Assembly: GCA_945643635.1 (NCBI GenBank)
Contig: CALZFC010000007.1
Span: forward strand, 1,601,001 to 1,665,000
Direction of reading: 5' to 3'
DNA from: Allodiplogaster sudhausi
Taxonomy: Eukaryota; Nematoda; Chromadorea; Rhabditida; Diplogasteridae
Length of the DNA: 64,000 nucleotides
Position numbers and translations under genes: made by a program. The notes beneath the pieces were generated by a model. It was not told where the DNA came from. It ran no database searches and saw only the letters and a list, made by a program, of their open reading frames with translations. Below, one piece after another: positions 49,764 to 59,952 of the stretch (its first letter is position 1; each line of letters opens with the position of its first letter).

Positions 49764-50956
49764 CTTCTCTCTCCCCTCTTTCTGCAGGTGGCCTGTCGCC
49801 TGCGGTGCTTCCGTCTCTGCAGAGTCTGTACTCGAGTCGCTTCTCTCGGAGTGCGGATGTCCGTGCCTTGAACGTGACTCAGCCCCTCTCCCCTCCTCCT
49901 TCGGATGAATGGCAATTCAACAGAGAAAGTACTCTCGGCGAGCTCCTCATTGGCTTCCTCGAGTACTACGCCGAGAAGTTTGAGTTGGTCCTTCGATTCT
50001 TTCTTTACACAAATCCCTGTGATTACTAGTGTATCGATTGGGATCGACTTAATAATACCAGTGTTTTTAGCTACGACCAGCATGCGATCAGCGTCCGGTT
50101 GGGCCGTAAACTAGATCGCACAGCGGTGGTGAAGGGCCGTGGTGGATACGGTAGTATGCCTGCCACTAATAATTGGAGGAGCCAATGGAGATGTGTATGC
50201 ATTGAGGCTAGTGTAGTTCCATAATTTTATAAGAATGAATTGATGGTTTTGTTATTTGTTTTCATGTAGCTATAGCCCGCTAGTACTTATTCTGTTATTT
50301 GCAGGAGCCCTTCACACACTCGAACACGGCCCATTCCGTGTATGACGAACTCGTGTTCGCGCAGATTAAGAATGCCTTCCGGGAGGCTTACCAGGAACTA
50401 GACAACACGCGAGATCTCTCACGACTTCTCAACTCCAGACCCATTCAGATCAATCTTCCCACTGGACAGTAAGCATTCCATGTATCATCCAATCAATTGG
50501 CTTCCAGACAACTGGATCAGGCCGCCTTTCATTGCACTGTTCAGTGATAATATCTTTTTAACGTTAGTTAAGTTCTTAGCTGTTAGTAAAGAGTTTCTTA
50601 GTTTCAGTGGAGTGTACATGCCGCCAGGGAGTGGGAGTGCGCCGGTGCTGAGAGTGCCTTCCACCCTGCCTGCGCCCTCTGCAGCTGCTGACCGGCTACC
50701 CCCTTCCCAGTCCTTTTCCTCTCTCTCCACTGCTCACTCTGGCCACTCTTCCTCGGCCTCCTCCTCCTCTGGTGACGATCCCTCCGAGTCTCCCTCTCCT
50801 CCCTCTCAACAACAACATCTCCACCATGGTCATCTCCAACAACACCCCAATCTGCACCAGCACCGGAGACTCGTACCCCAACACTCCCATCGGGGTCGCT
50901 ACCAAGGCCCTCCGCCCCGCTCCAATCGGAACCATCTACCAGCGAATCCGTCCTAG
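44123..50956 (+). CDS. gld-2: GLD-2 cytoplasmic poly(A) polymerase (TENT2 family)
   Basis: GLD-2 enzymes extend poly(A) tails of cytoplasmic, often germline, mRNAs and usually need RNA-binding partners. Exons at about 44123, 44361 and 47290-47442 (Pro/Ala-rich) give the probable N-terminus, joined in phase; 44123 as start is tentative. 47880-48005 holds EEIWHYHTLTAQTEVTLNRK. 48085-48176 holds the nucleotidyltransferase signature CGLYVVGSSLNGFGNNSSDM with two catalytic Asp in DMDLCLM. 48330-48428 and 49278-49392 follow, the latter with ITVDLNANNSVAIKNTHLLC, which includes the third Asp. 49524-49652 (VIKEWAKKKGINDANRSSFT), 49788-49983 (TLGELLIGFLEYYAEKF) and 50071-50206 (AISVRLGRK, WRSQWRCVCIE) form the central domain. 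50305-50468 and a Ser/Gln/His-rich last exon complete it. The intron after 50206 starts with GC. No RNA-recognition motif is seen, as in the family. Confidence 0.85.
45599..45675. repeat. (CT)n microsatellite
   Basis: Nearly pure CT run. Confidence 0.9.
46521..46645. repeat. (CT)n microsatellite
   Basis: CT runs separated by short TTTCTCC interruptions. Confidence 0.9.
46741..47182. repeat. tandem duplication, two copies of about 220 bp
   Basis: Copy 1 (46741-46962) and copy 2 (46963-47182) share GCACCGTTT, then TCTCCCTCTG, then CATTCCCGGTCGTTCTTC, then CAGCAAGGAG in the same order, with scattered substitutions and small gaps. Confidence 0.85.
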
Positions 50957-51613
50957 CGTCCTTATGACGAGGAGCAAGCCAGTTGTGAGGGGAGAGAAGT
51001 TTTATATTTCTTGTTTCTGTCTCTCCCCATCTGTAATCTTTTTTATCTCCATATTCCCTGCCATGTAAACTTATCATGCATTATCCTTTCCTGTCTTTTC
51101 CCTCTCCAAACGCAGCTTTCCTTTCCGTATTTCTCTGCTTAATTCGCACGTGTCCCGGATTAAAATTCAATTCTGTATTTAGTGTTTGTTTCATGAAATA
51201 GTAGGAAAATGGGTTAGCGTACATGTGAGGCCCGCTTCTAGAGATTCTTGCTTCATCTCGTCGCTCTCTCTAACTCACGATGTGTTGCCACACATAATAG
51301 CAAATCCCTCCCTCTACCAAGAAGACCATTGCCAAGCTCAGCTCTGCAATGGTCAGCCCGGCCGAACTTCGCTGTTTGAAGTTCAAACTTGGCACTTTGC
51401 CAAGTTATTGCGATCAAAGCACTCTTTCATTAAACAGTACCGGCAAAGTCATGGGTGTTTTTCAGCCATTTGTACGGCTATTTTACAACGTAAAAGATAG
51501 CTTTATTGATTTTTAGATATATCAAATAAATGTTTCCAAAATGTGAGTGTATACTCTTTTTTAAGCACATACTTCAAACAAGTCGGAGAATAATTGAATA
51601 TTCTTTTTACCTG
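50957..51613. other. spacer downstream of gld-2
   Basis: Expected to hold the gld-2 3' UTR. No exon seen. AATAAA-like sequence is at about 51525 but cannot be assigned with confidence. Confidence 0.35.
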
Positions 51614-51838
51614 TCAAAATGCAAAAGAAATAGTGATAAAAATCTTAACCAAGCATAAACAAATAGCATGCAAGGCAATGTTGCGATGCATCCTTTCGCT
51701 CTCGAAAGAGCTACTCGGCGGGCTAACAGGTAACATTCCTAGAGCGAGAAGAGAGGAGGTGTAGCGAAGGCAGCTGAGAATAAAATCGGATCCGTCCAGA
51801 CGTTGCATCACTCGAAGACATCTTGCATAAAAAGGTGA

Positions 51839-51870
51839 AAGGTGAAGTTATTCCCATATAACTTCACCTT
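51839..51870. repeat. 13-bp-arm hairpin
   Basis: Perfect arms AAGGTGAAGTTAT (51839-51851) and complement (51858-51870) with a 6-nt loop. Confidence 0.7.
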
Positions 51871-52137
51871 GCAAGCTATCATTCGTGGGTCCATATCTCA
51901 TGCAAAGTTCGGAGTCGGAGATGTGTTCAAAAGAAGACACGTGTACCCGTTGAAGCTGGGAGGCCGGGTCATTTCGTAGCAAGGAGACTGCAGGTCTCGA
52001 GTCTCGAAGAGGCTGTTGACGAACGCAGATTCTGGAATGGATTACGATACTGTCGAGACTAACAACAGGATACTGCATTTTCGTTGGAAGAGAGAGTGAG
52101 AGAGAGAAAAAAAGAAACATTCCTACATCAAAAGGTA

Positions 52138-52872
52138 TCAGTGAAGAGTTCGTTGAGGAACATTAAGCGTGGGTGTATTACGGTACGGTACGGTCGAGAC
52201 TTCAAGAACAGGATACTGTATTTTTGTTGGACCAAGTGAGCAGTTTGGCAGATCACTGATTACTCTCGCTTTTACTTCTATGTGCTGCAATCTGTGAACA
52301 GGATGGCTGAGTATTTGAGCAGTTATCGCAATGTTGCCACGAGGACGCATTGTGGATATCACCAATTGCACAGGAAATGTGGAACGATTTGCTGCAGACC
52401 TCCAAGTCATCAGTTCAGACGCGCACTCATGGAATGGAGAGCACTTCTCAAAGCACCCAATTGCCATACACTCAGAAAGAACACGCCTTCGCTTATCGTT
52501 CTTTGTCAGAGTAGCGCAGTTGCACTCACCATCCACATGCAGAGAGTGCCCGCGAGACAAGGATTCTAGATATTTTGTTTCGCTCCCATACTGCTCACAT
52601 ACACTTTTCGTGCTTGCAATTTCCGTCTCCAAAGATGTCAACAACTTCGGCCAGTCATTGACATGAGTTACTTCATCTTGGTCCAAGTGACCGGCTTCCC
52701 ACAGTAACCACGACAGCCAACAAGACTCAGCAAATTCTAGCAAATGCCCTCTTAGCCGACGTGTTATGTGCAAGCAAGGAATCGCCAAGTGGTCAAGTTC
52801 TACTTCATGCACTGGCTCGCCGCAGGATGCGCATGAGAGTTCGTCCAGCTCACAAGGGAACCATCTAAGCAT
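52138..52872 (-). CDS. unidentified 244-codon frame next to a palindromic element
   Basis: An uninterrupted frame begins MLRWFPCELDELSCASCGEP and continues with mixed, non-repetitive composition (CWLSWLLWEAGHLDQDEV, then NDWPKLLTSLETEIASTKS, then GECNCATLTKNDKRRR), ending NVPQRTLH. It has 12 or so cysteines. Its first five codons lie in the left end of the palindromic element. Near the end it has GPTKIQYPV; a second minus-strand frame at 51848-52120 starts with LPTKMQYPV, so this part is tandemly duplicated. I do not recognise the family. It may be a fragment of a mobile-element gene or of a host gene into which the element inserted. No catalytic motif was found. Confidence 0.4.
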   Translation of the reverse strand: MLRWFPCELDELSCASCGEPVHEVELDHLAIPCLHITRRLRGHLLEFAESCWLSWLLWEAGHLDQDEVTHVNDWPKLLTSLETEIASTKSVCEQYGSETKYLESLSRGHSLHVDGECNCATLTKNDKRRRVLSECMAIGCFEKCSPFHECASELMTWRSAANRSTFPVQLVISTMRPRGNIAITAQILSHPVHRLQHIEVKARVISDLPNCSLGPTKIQYPVLEVSTVPYRNTPTLNVPQRTLH

Positions 52873-53060
52873 AAGGTGGCGGATTTTGATCGCACCTGTC
52901 TAGATCGATAGTCCAAGTCGAGAAATGATGATAACCATTTTTACTTTTTCCTAAATGGCCTCCGGCGATTTTATATTGATTTTCCAAGTTTGCATAAAAT
53001 CGCGGAATTTAGTGGCTTTAGCACTGTCAATGTCTGGCTTTACCAACCGAATAGCCCTGC

Positions 53061-53125
53061 GAGGCGCAGTGGGTTACGTGCTAGCTCACAATTTTGAATG
53101 TCACAGGTTCGAACATCATTCGGTT
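53061..53125 (+). ncRNA. tRNA-derived unit with Pol III A and B boxes, left arm
   Basis: Box A-like GGCGCAGTGGG (53063-53073) and box B-like GGTTCGAAC (53106-53114) are about 32 nt apart, as in tRNA genes. The sequence cannot form a proper anticodon arm, so it is a tRNA-derived (SINE-like) unit and not a working tRNA. Confidence 0.6.
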
Positions 53126-53924
53126 GAAATGTTTTGCTACCGGTACCATTCTTCCATTCCCAGGCCAAAGGTCGAACTTCATTAAAAAAAATTTTTTTTT
53201 TGGGTAAATTCATTCCAGGGTGGTTTTCGACGAGGGGAAAACGAATATCATATTCATTTCTTTCTATGGCTTGGCTTGGCCAACCACCATGGCAAAGTGA
53301 GAATCTTACTTCTCCAACCTTGCCTAACTAAAAATTAGCTCATGATAACAAATACATATGATATTCGTATTCCCCGTACCGAAAACCCCTTGGGAAGAAT
53401 TTTAGTTAAAAAAGTTTTTTGAAAAAAAAAGTTCGACTTCAGGTGTGGGAATAGTACAATTGTACCTCCTGCAGGTGTGGAATTCAAGTTTGGAGAAGTA
53501 CATACGAATAAATTTATTCCGATGAGAGGAATGTTCGTATACATTTCATTCTACTTGTCTATAAGGGCATTGGGTATTGGAAGGTGTTCCCTTCGTCCAC
53601 TCTTGCGAAGCCATAATGACCTATTAGGTTACTCCTGCTCCAAAATGTCAGTATAACTTTTTTCCACAAAATCACCACGGGGGTTATTTGGTGCGAGGAA
53701 CGCGAATATCAAGGTTATTTTTTTATTCTGCCCTCATTTCCAAAAGTACCGTGATAGGCATACATAGGGTTGCCACCTGGAAGAAGACTACTTTCTGCTT
53801 CCGAACTGTTTAGGTCATTGTGGAATCTCAAACCTGGGTGAAGTGGACACCTCTCACCGGAATAATTTTTTTCTTATGTACTTCACCAAACTTGAATTTC
53901 CAAACTGCAGCACAGCAAAAAGTT

Positions 53925-53998
53925 CAACCGAATGGGGTTCGAACCTGTGACGCTCGAAATTGAAAGCGAGCGCGCAACCCACTGCGCCACGCATTCCA
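53925..53998 (-). ncRNA. tRNA-derived unit with Pol III A and B boxes, right arm
   Basis: Inverted copy of the left-arm unit and closer to consensus: TGGCGCAGTGGG and GGTTCGAACCCC on the minus strand. The anticodon-arm position has a 5-bp stem with a 10-nt loop in place of 7. Confidence 0.65.
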
Positions 53999-54207
53999 CG
54001 ATTTTTAGTCACAAGCAAGATACCGACAATAGCAAACATTGGTCAGCAACCGACATCCTCAATTTATGCAAATTTTTAAAAATCAATATAAAATCGCCAG
54101 AGGCTATTTAGGAAAAATTGAAAATGCCAGAATCATTTTTTCGACCGTAGTAATCGATCTGGACAGGTGCGATCAAAATCCGCCACCTTACGCTTAGATG
54201 GTTCCCT

Positions 54208-55044
54208 CGTCAGATAAATCCTTTCTCGATGGTTTCCGGTGATCATGGCATTAGTTGGTGATCATGGCATTCCGTGTAGAGCTTCAGACGTTCTAATGTG
54301 CGCACATCAATACCTCTAACCTCCCCATTCGATTGACACCTAGCCGGACACCTGAAGCAGAAAGATTTGCTGCTACACCTCGCTAGTCCGCACTGGAGTC
54401 ATTTTCCCTTAAGATCAACTGCCAAGAGCATCACTGAGCACGCGAGAAAGACCGGAAAGCTTTTTGCACATTATGGTAGTTCTCGTCTGCAAAGAAATAC
54501 CGAGAGCCAAGTGAGAGGATAGCGAATTAGCATCTACTCGGGCGAAAAAGGACAGCAACTGCTACGCAGCGAAAAAGCAGCAAAGTTCCCATTTAGCAGC
54601 GAATATTTGAAATAGCAGTGCTAAAGTGCAAGGGTAGTCATTCTCAAACGAACGACTATTTAACTGCTAAGCTCGTGCTTCGCTCTTATTTAGCAGCTGC
54701 TACGCACTTGAAAAGTTGCGTAGCAGTGAAAAATACGCGTAATAGAATGAAGAGTACCGTAACACTGAAAAAAGTTATTCATTTATCTCGTTGGATCGCC
54801 GTGAGACTGGGACTGTCTGCTTCACTTTACAAATCTCTAGCTCCATCATCTCCACGGAGTACAGCTGCCCTATCTCGTCTACTTTCTTAACAGTCTGAGG
54901 AAAGTTTGGAAGTTGCTTTTCCGCCAAGCTATGGTACACAACACTACGATGGCGTTTCTCCTTGGGAGTCCCATTTTTAGCGTCAAAAACTATTCGAAAT
55001 ATTTTAATGGCAGCAATACATCGTGCTCTGGTCAGCTCTCTCAA
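54208..55044. other. AT-rich segment with small unidentified frames
   Basis: A minus-strand frame at 54775-55044 (RIVFDAKNGTPKEKRHRS) is non-repetitive but short and has no splice context. It faintly recalls reverse-transcriptase RIVFDA motifs; not enough to call. Confidence 0.25.
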
Positions 55045-57046
55045 TCTCTAGGGTATAGACATGGATTTGCCTGACGTACCTGTCGTTTAACCACGCTAGT
55101 ATGTTCTTTCTTGCCATCGCAGCCCCTCACTTGCTACCCTCTCCCACCAAAAAAAATAATAATTTATAAACCAAAAGAGTTTTTTATCTGTAGTTGTTGT
55201 GTTTCTTTAATGCTCTCCGCATGTCTGCGACGTAGTGTATTCTCTGTGTTTTTGTAGTTTGTAATCCCATTTCCAAGCCGTAATTAGTCGGGTTCGGCCC
55301 ACGGGCCAAGAGACCGAGTCAGCAATTTGCTTGTTTAAAAGGCTGGTAGGCGAAAGGTGCAAGCAGTAGGAGCACGATGAAATGAAATAGTTTACCATTA
55401 GTTGCTAGACAGAGTTCGGGGAAGTTCTCGCATTCTTGGCATTTCCATTATCGTATCTTTTCTTTCTGTCATCTTCATTTAATTGCTTCGTGACTTTTCC
55501 CTTACAACAATGTATAATATACCTCAAGCCTTCATTCTGAATACTGTATGTTTGCTTTCTTCTGTGAGTGATCAGCAGGAATTTGACTGCATTCTAAGTG
55601 CGTACTTCATTTGCGTCAAGTAATTTTTTTTCTCGTTTAAGACGCCCCATGACTTTCATAACGCATCGCTAACCTTCCGAAAGACTATCTCATTAAGACA
55701 AGATTTCATCTCCAGCCCAGTCATTATATCCAGGATTATTTGGCAGAGTTTCTATTTCCCTGGGTGCTGTGTTGGTAGTCCATAGTTTTCCTTGTTTTTG
55801 TACCCATTTTGATATAGATCCTTTAAGCCCTTCGCTTTGTTTTATTGTCTTTCCATGTGCAGGTTACTCTCTTCTGCTTCGAGTATGCGGTCCCATCCAG
55901 TAGACTGTGTAGAGACTGAACTCTCTCCAGTCTTGGTTCCCGCATTTCTCATGGTCTTCTCCACCGTGCACCATCTCATTCTCTTTATCCTCCTCGTTCC
56001 CCCTTTACCCGTTCTTTTGAGTGACTGCCCTGCATATGGCAGATATCCTGGGGCTGTTGTTCGCTCTATGACTTTCTATCTTTTCGCGCAGCCTTTCTTT
56101 CTCTATGCCCTCTCTCTTTCTCCCTTTTCTGTCCCTGTCAGTGTTGCTAGACGTTATGAATCGAAGTCGGTCCTCCAATCTAAATCGGTGTATGCTCTAC
56201 CTTCTGCTCCTTCTTCTGACTTGTCACTACGGTATGCTCTGTGTTATTGCGAGGTTGTCGAGCTGTCTCTGCGGGCAATGTGCACTATGCACCTTCCCTT
56301 CTCCACACCAAAAGTTCTCCCCATCTTATCTTGGTGGTTCTAAAGACGTAGATGGACGAGCTTGCGCTAGTTCAAGTTGCCCTAGCCACCTATACTCTTT
56401 GCTTCCATACAAGGCCGCGATTGAACATCGCGTATTTCTCGCTCTGTATACATTTACATACATGTTCAAATATATCCGCATGGATAAAGTATTTTGGTGG
56501 AGCATTGATGTATCTTGTACAACGTAAAGGATGTGGTCACACTGTAGCCGGTGCAGCAGGGAGTGAAACAGAAAGAAGTGTGATGGCAGAGTCCTGACAA
56601 GCTCAGAATGGGAGTAAAAGCAAGCGGGATGTGTGGAAGAAGATAGTGAACGGAGAGAATGGGAAGGGTGAGAAACGGAGGGGGGGGGGTTAAGGAGTTC
56701 CTGTATGGGATGACCTTGTTTCTTCGCGCACTCCGTTGCGCGCATTCACTTTCTTTCTCTTTCCCCTGTTCTGTGCCTATTCATGGAATAACTCTTCTAT
56801 CTCTCTGTCTGTTTCTCTCTCGCCCTTTCCCTCTATTTCCCACTCTCTTCTATCACTGCTGCTCTCCCTCCTTCCTAATTTCGTGATCCATTTCAATTGA
56901 TTGGTCTATCCCGAGTCAGCCAGCAATATCGTCGCCTTTGGTACACACGCGCCATGTAAACGAGCTGGCATAAGTCGAGCGGCAAACATAGAAGCAGGTA
57001 TACCCCCTTCCGGCCTCCCTAACTACTTTCTCTCTTTATCACTCAT

Positions 57047-57085
<39 letters not shown>

Positions 57086-57426
57086 ACACTTACTCTTCCT
57101 CCTTTTCCACTCGCTCTTTACTTTCTTACTTCTCATTCCCTTTTTTCCTCTGCTTACAGTGACGCGCTTCTTGGCCATTCTACTTCTCCGATCTGATTAC
57201 TCCATCCACTTTCATTGTCTTTTCTCAAATATGACTTTCCCTCTCTTCGAACCGACTTGCCATGCAACATTCCTTGCAATATTTGCGATCTCCTTTCCTT
57301 CCATCGAGTTATTTATTCCTCACCTTAACACCTGCATCATCTTTAAATCTATCTGCGCGTTTGTTGCCTTGCTAACTCTATCGGTCTCATACTCTCTATC
57401 CTTCTACCCTTCTCTCATCTTTGTCT

Positions 57427-57429
<3 letters not shown>

Positions 57430-57494
<65 letters not shown>

Positions 57495-57510
57495 CCTCAC
57501 GCTCTCTCTA

Positions 57511-57560
<50 letters not shown>
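57430..57560. repeat. (CT)n microsatellite
   Basis: Long CT run with few interruptions, upstream of the SESTD1-like gene. Confidence 0.9.
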
Positions 57561-57562
<2 letters not shown>

Positions 57563-57740
57563 TCCTAGACCCCCAACCATTTTCCTTTCTGCTTGCATTC
57601 ATCGTTTGCCACTGCAAGGAAGACTAAATATATCACTGCTATTCTTCTATTCTTCGCTATCGTTTTTTTTTGCGGCTCACAAAACTCCAATGCTTACTTC
57701 CTTGACTTCTTTGGTTACCTCCCAGTTGTCATATTGCTTG

Positions 57741-57742
57741 TC

Positions 57743-57773
<31 letters not shown>

Positions 57774-57862
57774 AAGAGAAAGAGAGAGAGTTTGAGCGAG
57801 AGAGAGAGAGAGAGAGGGAGAGGGAAAGAGAGAGAGGGAGAGAGAGAGTTTGAGCGAGAGAG
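57741..57862. repeat. (AG)n microsatellite
   Basis: AG run with a repeated GAGTTTGAGCGAGAG segment, about 180 bp from a CT run of the opposite strand sense. Confidence 0.85.
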
Positions 57863-58076
57863 AGTGTTAGAGAGAGCCATGCACGTGTAGAGGAACCAAA
57901 GAGGGAAGTGAAAGTGTTGACAGTGATAAAGCATGGAAGCAAAAGTGGATGAGTGTCACTCTGATTTGCAGGAAGACCTCGTCATGTCATGTTCATTGTG
58001 TAGGAGTGGTTTGGCTTCATTTGGCTCGTGGGGCTGTAAGGGAGCCTCTTCCTGTCCATAATTTCCTTCTCTCTCT

Positions 58077-58119
<43 letters not shown>

Positions 58120-58144
58120 TCTCTCTGCCTCTCCTGTTTTGTCC

Positions 58145-58190
<46 letters not shown>

Positions 58191-58348
58191 ATTGCCTCCG
58201 GCTAGATTCCCATGAATCAATTATCAAGAGTTATCGGGACCCAATTATCTTCATGCCAGTTCTACTGAATAGCGAACATCGGATTTAATTGCAGGGAAGC
58301 GAAAGATTGAGAGTGGACCTTTCTTGGTGCCCAGGCTTCTCGGCCGCT

Positions 58349-59131
58349 ATGGACATCACTCGCCAGAAGGAGCGACTCCTCGCGAACCTCGCTTTTCTGC
58401 CTGGTGTCATTTATGATTCTTCTATTATACAAATAAGTATATGATTGTTACCATTCGGTTTGAAATGGCGTAATCATAGTCTCGTACTCACAAAGAGCTT
58501 CTCCGAACAGGCAGCCGCGATGTTTGGGGCGGTCCTCTGCTCGTTGTCCTCCCGCCTCCTTCGCTCTCCACTGCTTCTATCAGTCTGTTCTTCTTTTCCT
58601 TCTCTCTCTCTCTCTCTCTCTAATGATCCTCAGATGTTTCATCAACCTCGACCACGTCGATCCCATCGGTGCTGGTGGCAGGGAGTGTGAGTGGAGACGG
58701 AGTGGCGAGTGGCAGTGCGGGTGCCCCCCTCGGCTACTCCGATCTGGTCTCTCTCATTGGCTATCTCTCCTCCATCCCTCCTCCGGATGCCATCACCAGA
58801 GGTTTCACTGTTCTCATCGATGGCCGAAGGGCTCCTCCAAAGGCAGTTCGAGCTGTCCTCCGCGCTTGTAATGTGTGTGTGCTTCATTTTCAATCTTTTT
58901 CTCTCTCCCTATCTCTATCTCTGTTTTTGTATCCCTTAGTCTTTTACTCTCCCTATATTTCGCTTCCTCCCCCTCTCTATTCCCAATGATGTGATCCATC
59001 ACCTTAATCTTTAATTCTTTTACAGCAAGCGCTCTATAAGAAAGTCCGCCAGGCAATAATTGTGCAGCCAGAAAAGTTTCTGGATCAGCAGAAAGTCAAT
59101 CTCGAGCTGCTGCGCGAAGCATTCAGCTTCA

Positions 59132-59177
<46 letters not shown>

Positions 59178-59675
59178 CTCTCTCTTATCTCCCACTCTCA
59201 CTCCTCCTCTCTGTCTCTTCCTTCAGACCCCCTGTGTCTCGGTACATAAGCTGAGCAAGCTGGTGCACATCACTCAGCTGCCAGAGGTCTTTGGCGGCAC
59301 TTACACTTACGACGCCCTGGAGTGGGTGGATGAAAGAGAGGCACGCTAGTCTATAACTTTTTTTTCTCTCTCTGTCTCTTTTCTTTATTTCTGCTCTTAC
59401 TCTTTCACTTCTTTCTCTATTTAACCTGATTTCAGCGCTTTGAGAAGACCCGCCGCCAGTTGGAAGTTGGAATGATCTCAGCGAAGAACTCAGGCGGCCC
59501 TCTCTCCGAGGCACACGCCCAACTTCTCAAACATAGTCCATCACTTTTTTTGAATTTTGAAATTATTCTTGCTTTCCTCATACACTGTCACTTTCTCTTC
59601 ATTTCGGACTTTTTTTGCGTCACTTTATTTCCCTCTCTCCACATCTCGCTCTTTCCCACTTTCCCCCTCCTTTCG

Positions 59676-59717
<42 letters not shown>

Positions 59718-59901
59718 ATCGCTCTCTATTTCTATATCTCTCTTTCTATCTCTTTTACAGGTGAAGCCCTTGCAAATGAGCTGGCGACTCGTAGCTCAGC
59801 AAGTGAGGAGCAAATCGCAGCCGCCCTCCAACTCCGCTCTCTCGTCTCTCAGACGAAAGTGAGCAGCTATTCATGCATTCTTCCGATCATATCTCTCCCT
59901 C

Positions 59902-59952
<51 letters not shown>

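Larger units (their letters stand above)
52855..54207. mobile_element. palindromic element with tRNA-like arms
   Basis: The left end AGGGAACCATCTAAGC followed by TAAGGTGGCGGATTTTGATC is repeated in inverted form at 54160-54207. Further inverted matches lie inside: GCGATTTTATATTGATTTT with its complement near 54080-54105, and ACGAATATCATAT with its complement near 53355. Symmetry centres near 53310, but the right arm is about 440 bp longer, so it carries an insertion or the left has a deletion. Each arm contains a tRNA-like unit. No frame of element-encoded transposase was seen inside. No clear target duplication was found. Confidence 0.7.
55045..58348. other. pyrimidine-rich region upstream of SESTD1-like gene
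   Basis: Mostly CT-biased with tracts at 57056-57083, 57430-57560 and 58087-58192 and an AG tract at 57741-57862. The 329-codon Ser/Leu frame at 56901-57890 is an artefact. May include 5' UTR exons and the promoter of the SESTD1-like gene. Confidence 0.4.

Noticed and set aside
53061..53125. Functional tRNA gene
   Set aside because: Boxes A and B are present, but the anticodon arm and acceptor stem do not form properly, and the unit is repeated in inverted form.
54775..55044. Reverse-transcriptase remnant
   Set aside because: Only a short RIVFDA-like segment; no neighbouring catalytic motif.
56901..57890. 329-codon Ser/Leu-rich frame
   Set aside because: It spans several pure CT runs, which read as SLSLSL in any frame; no splice context or conserved motif.
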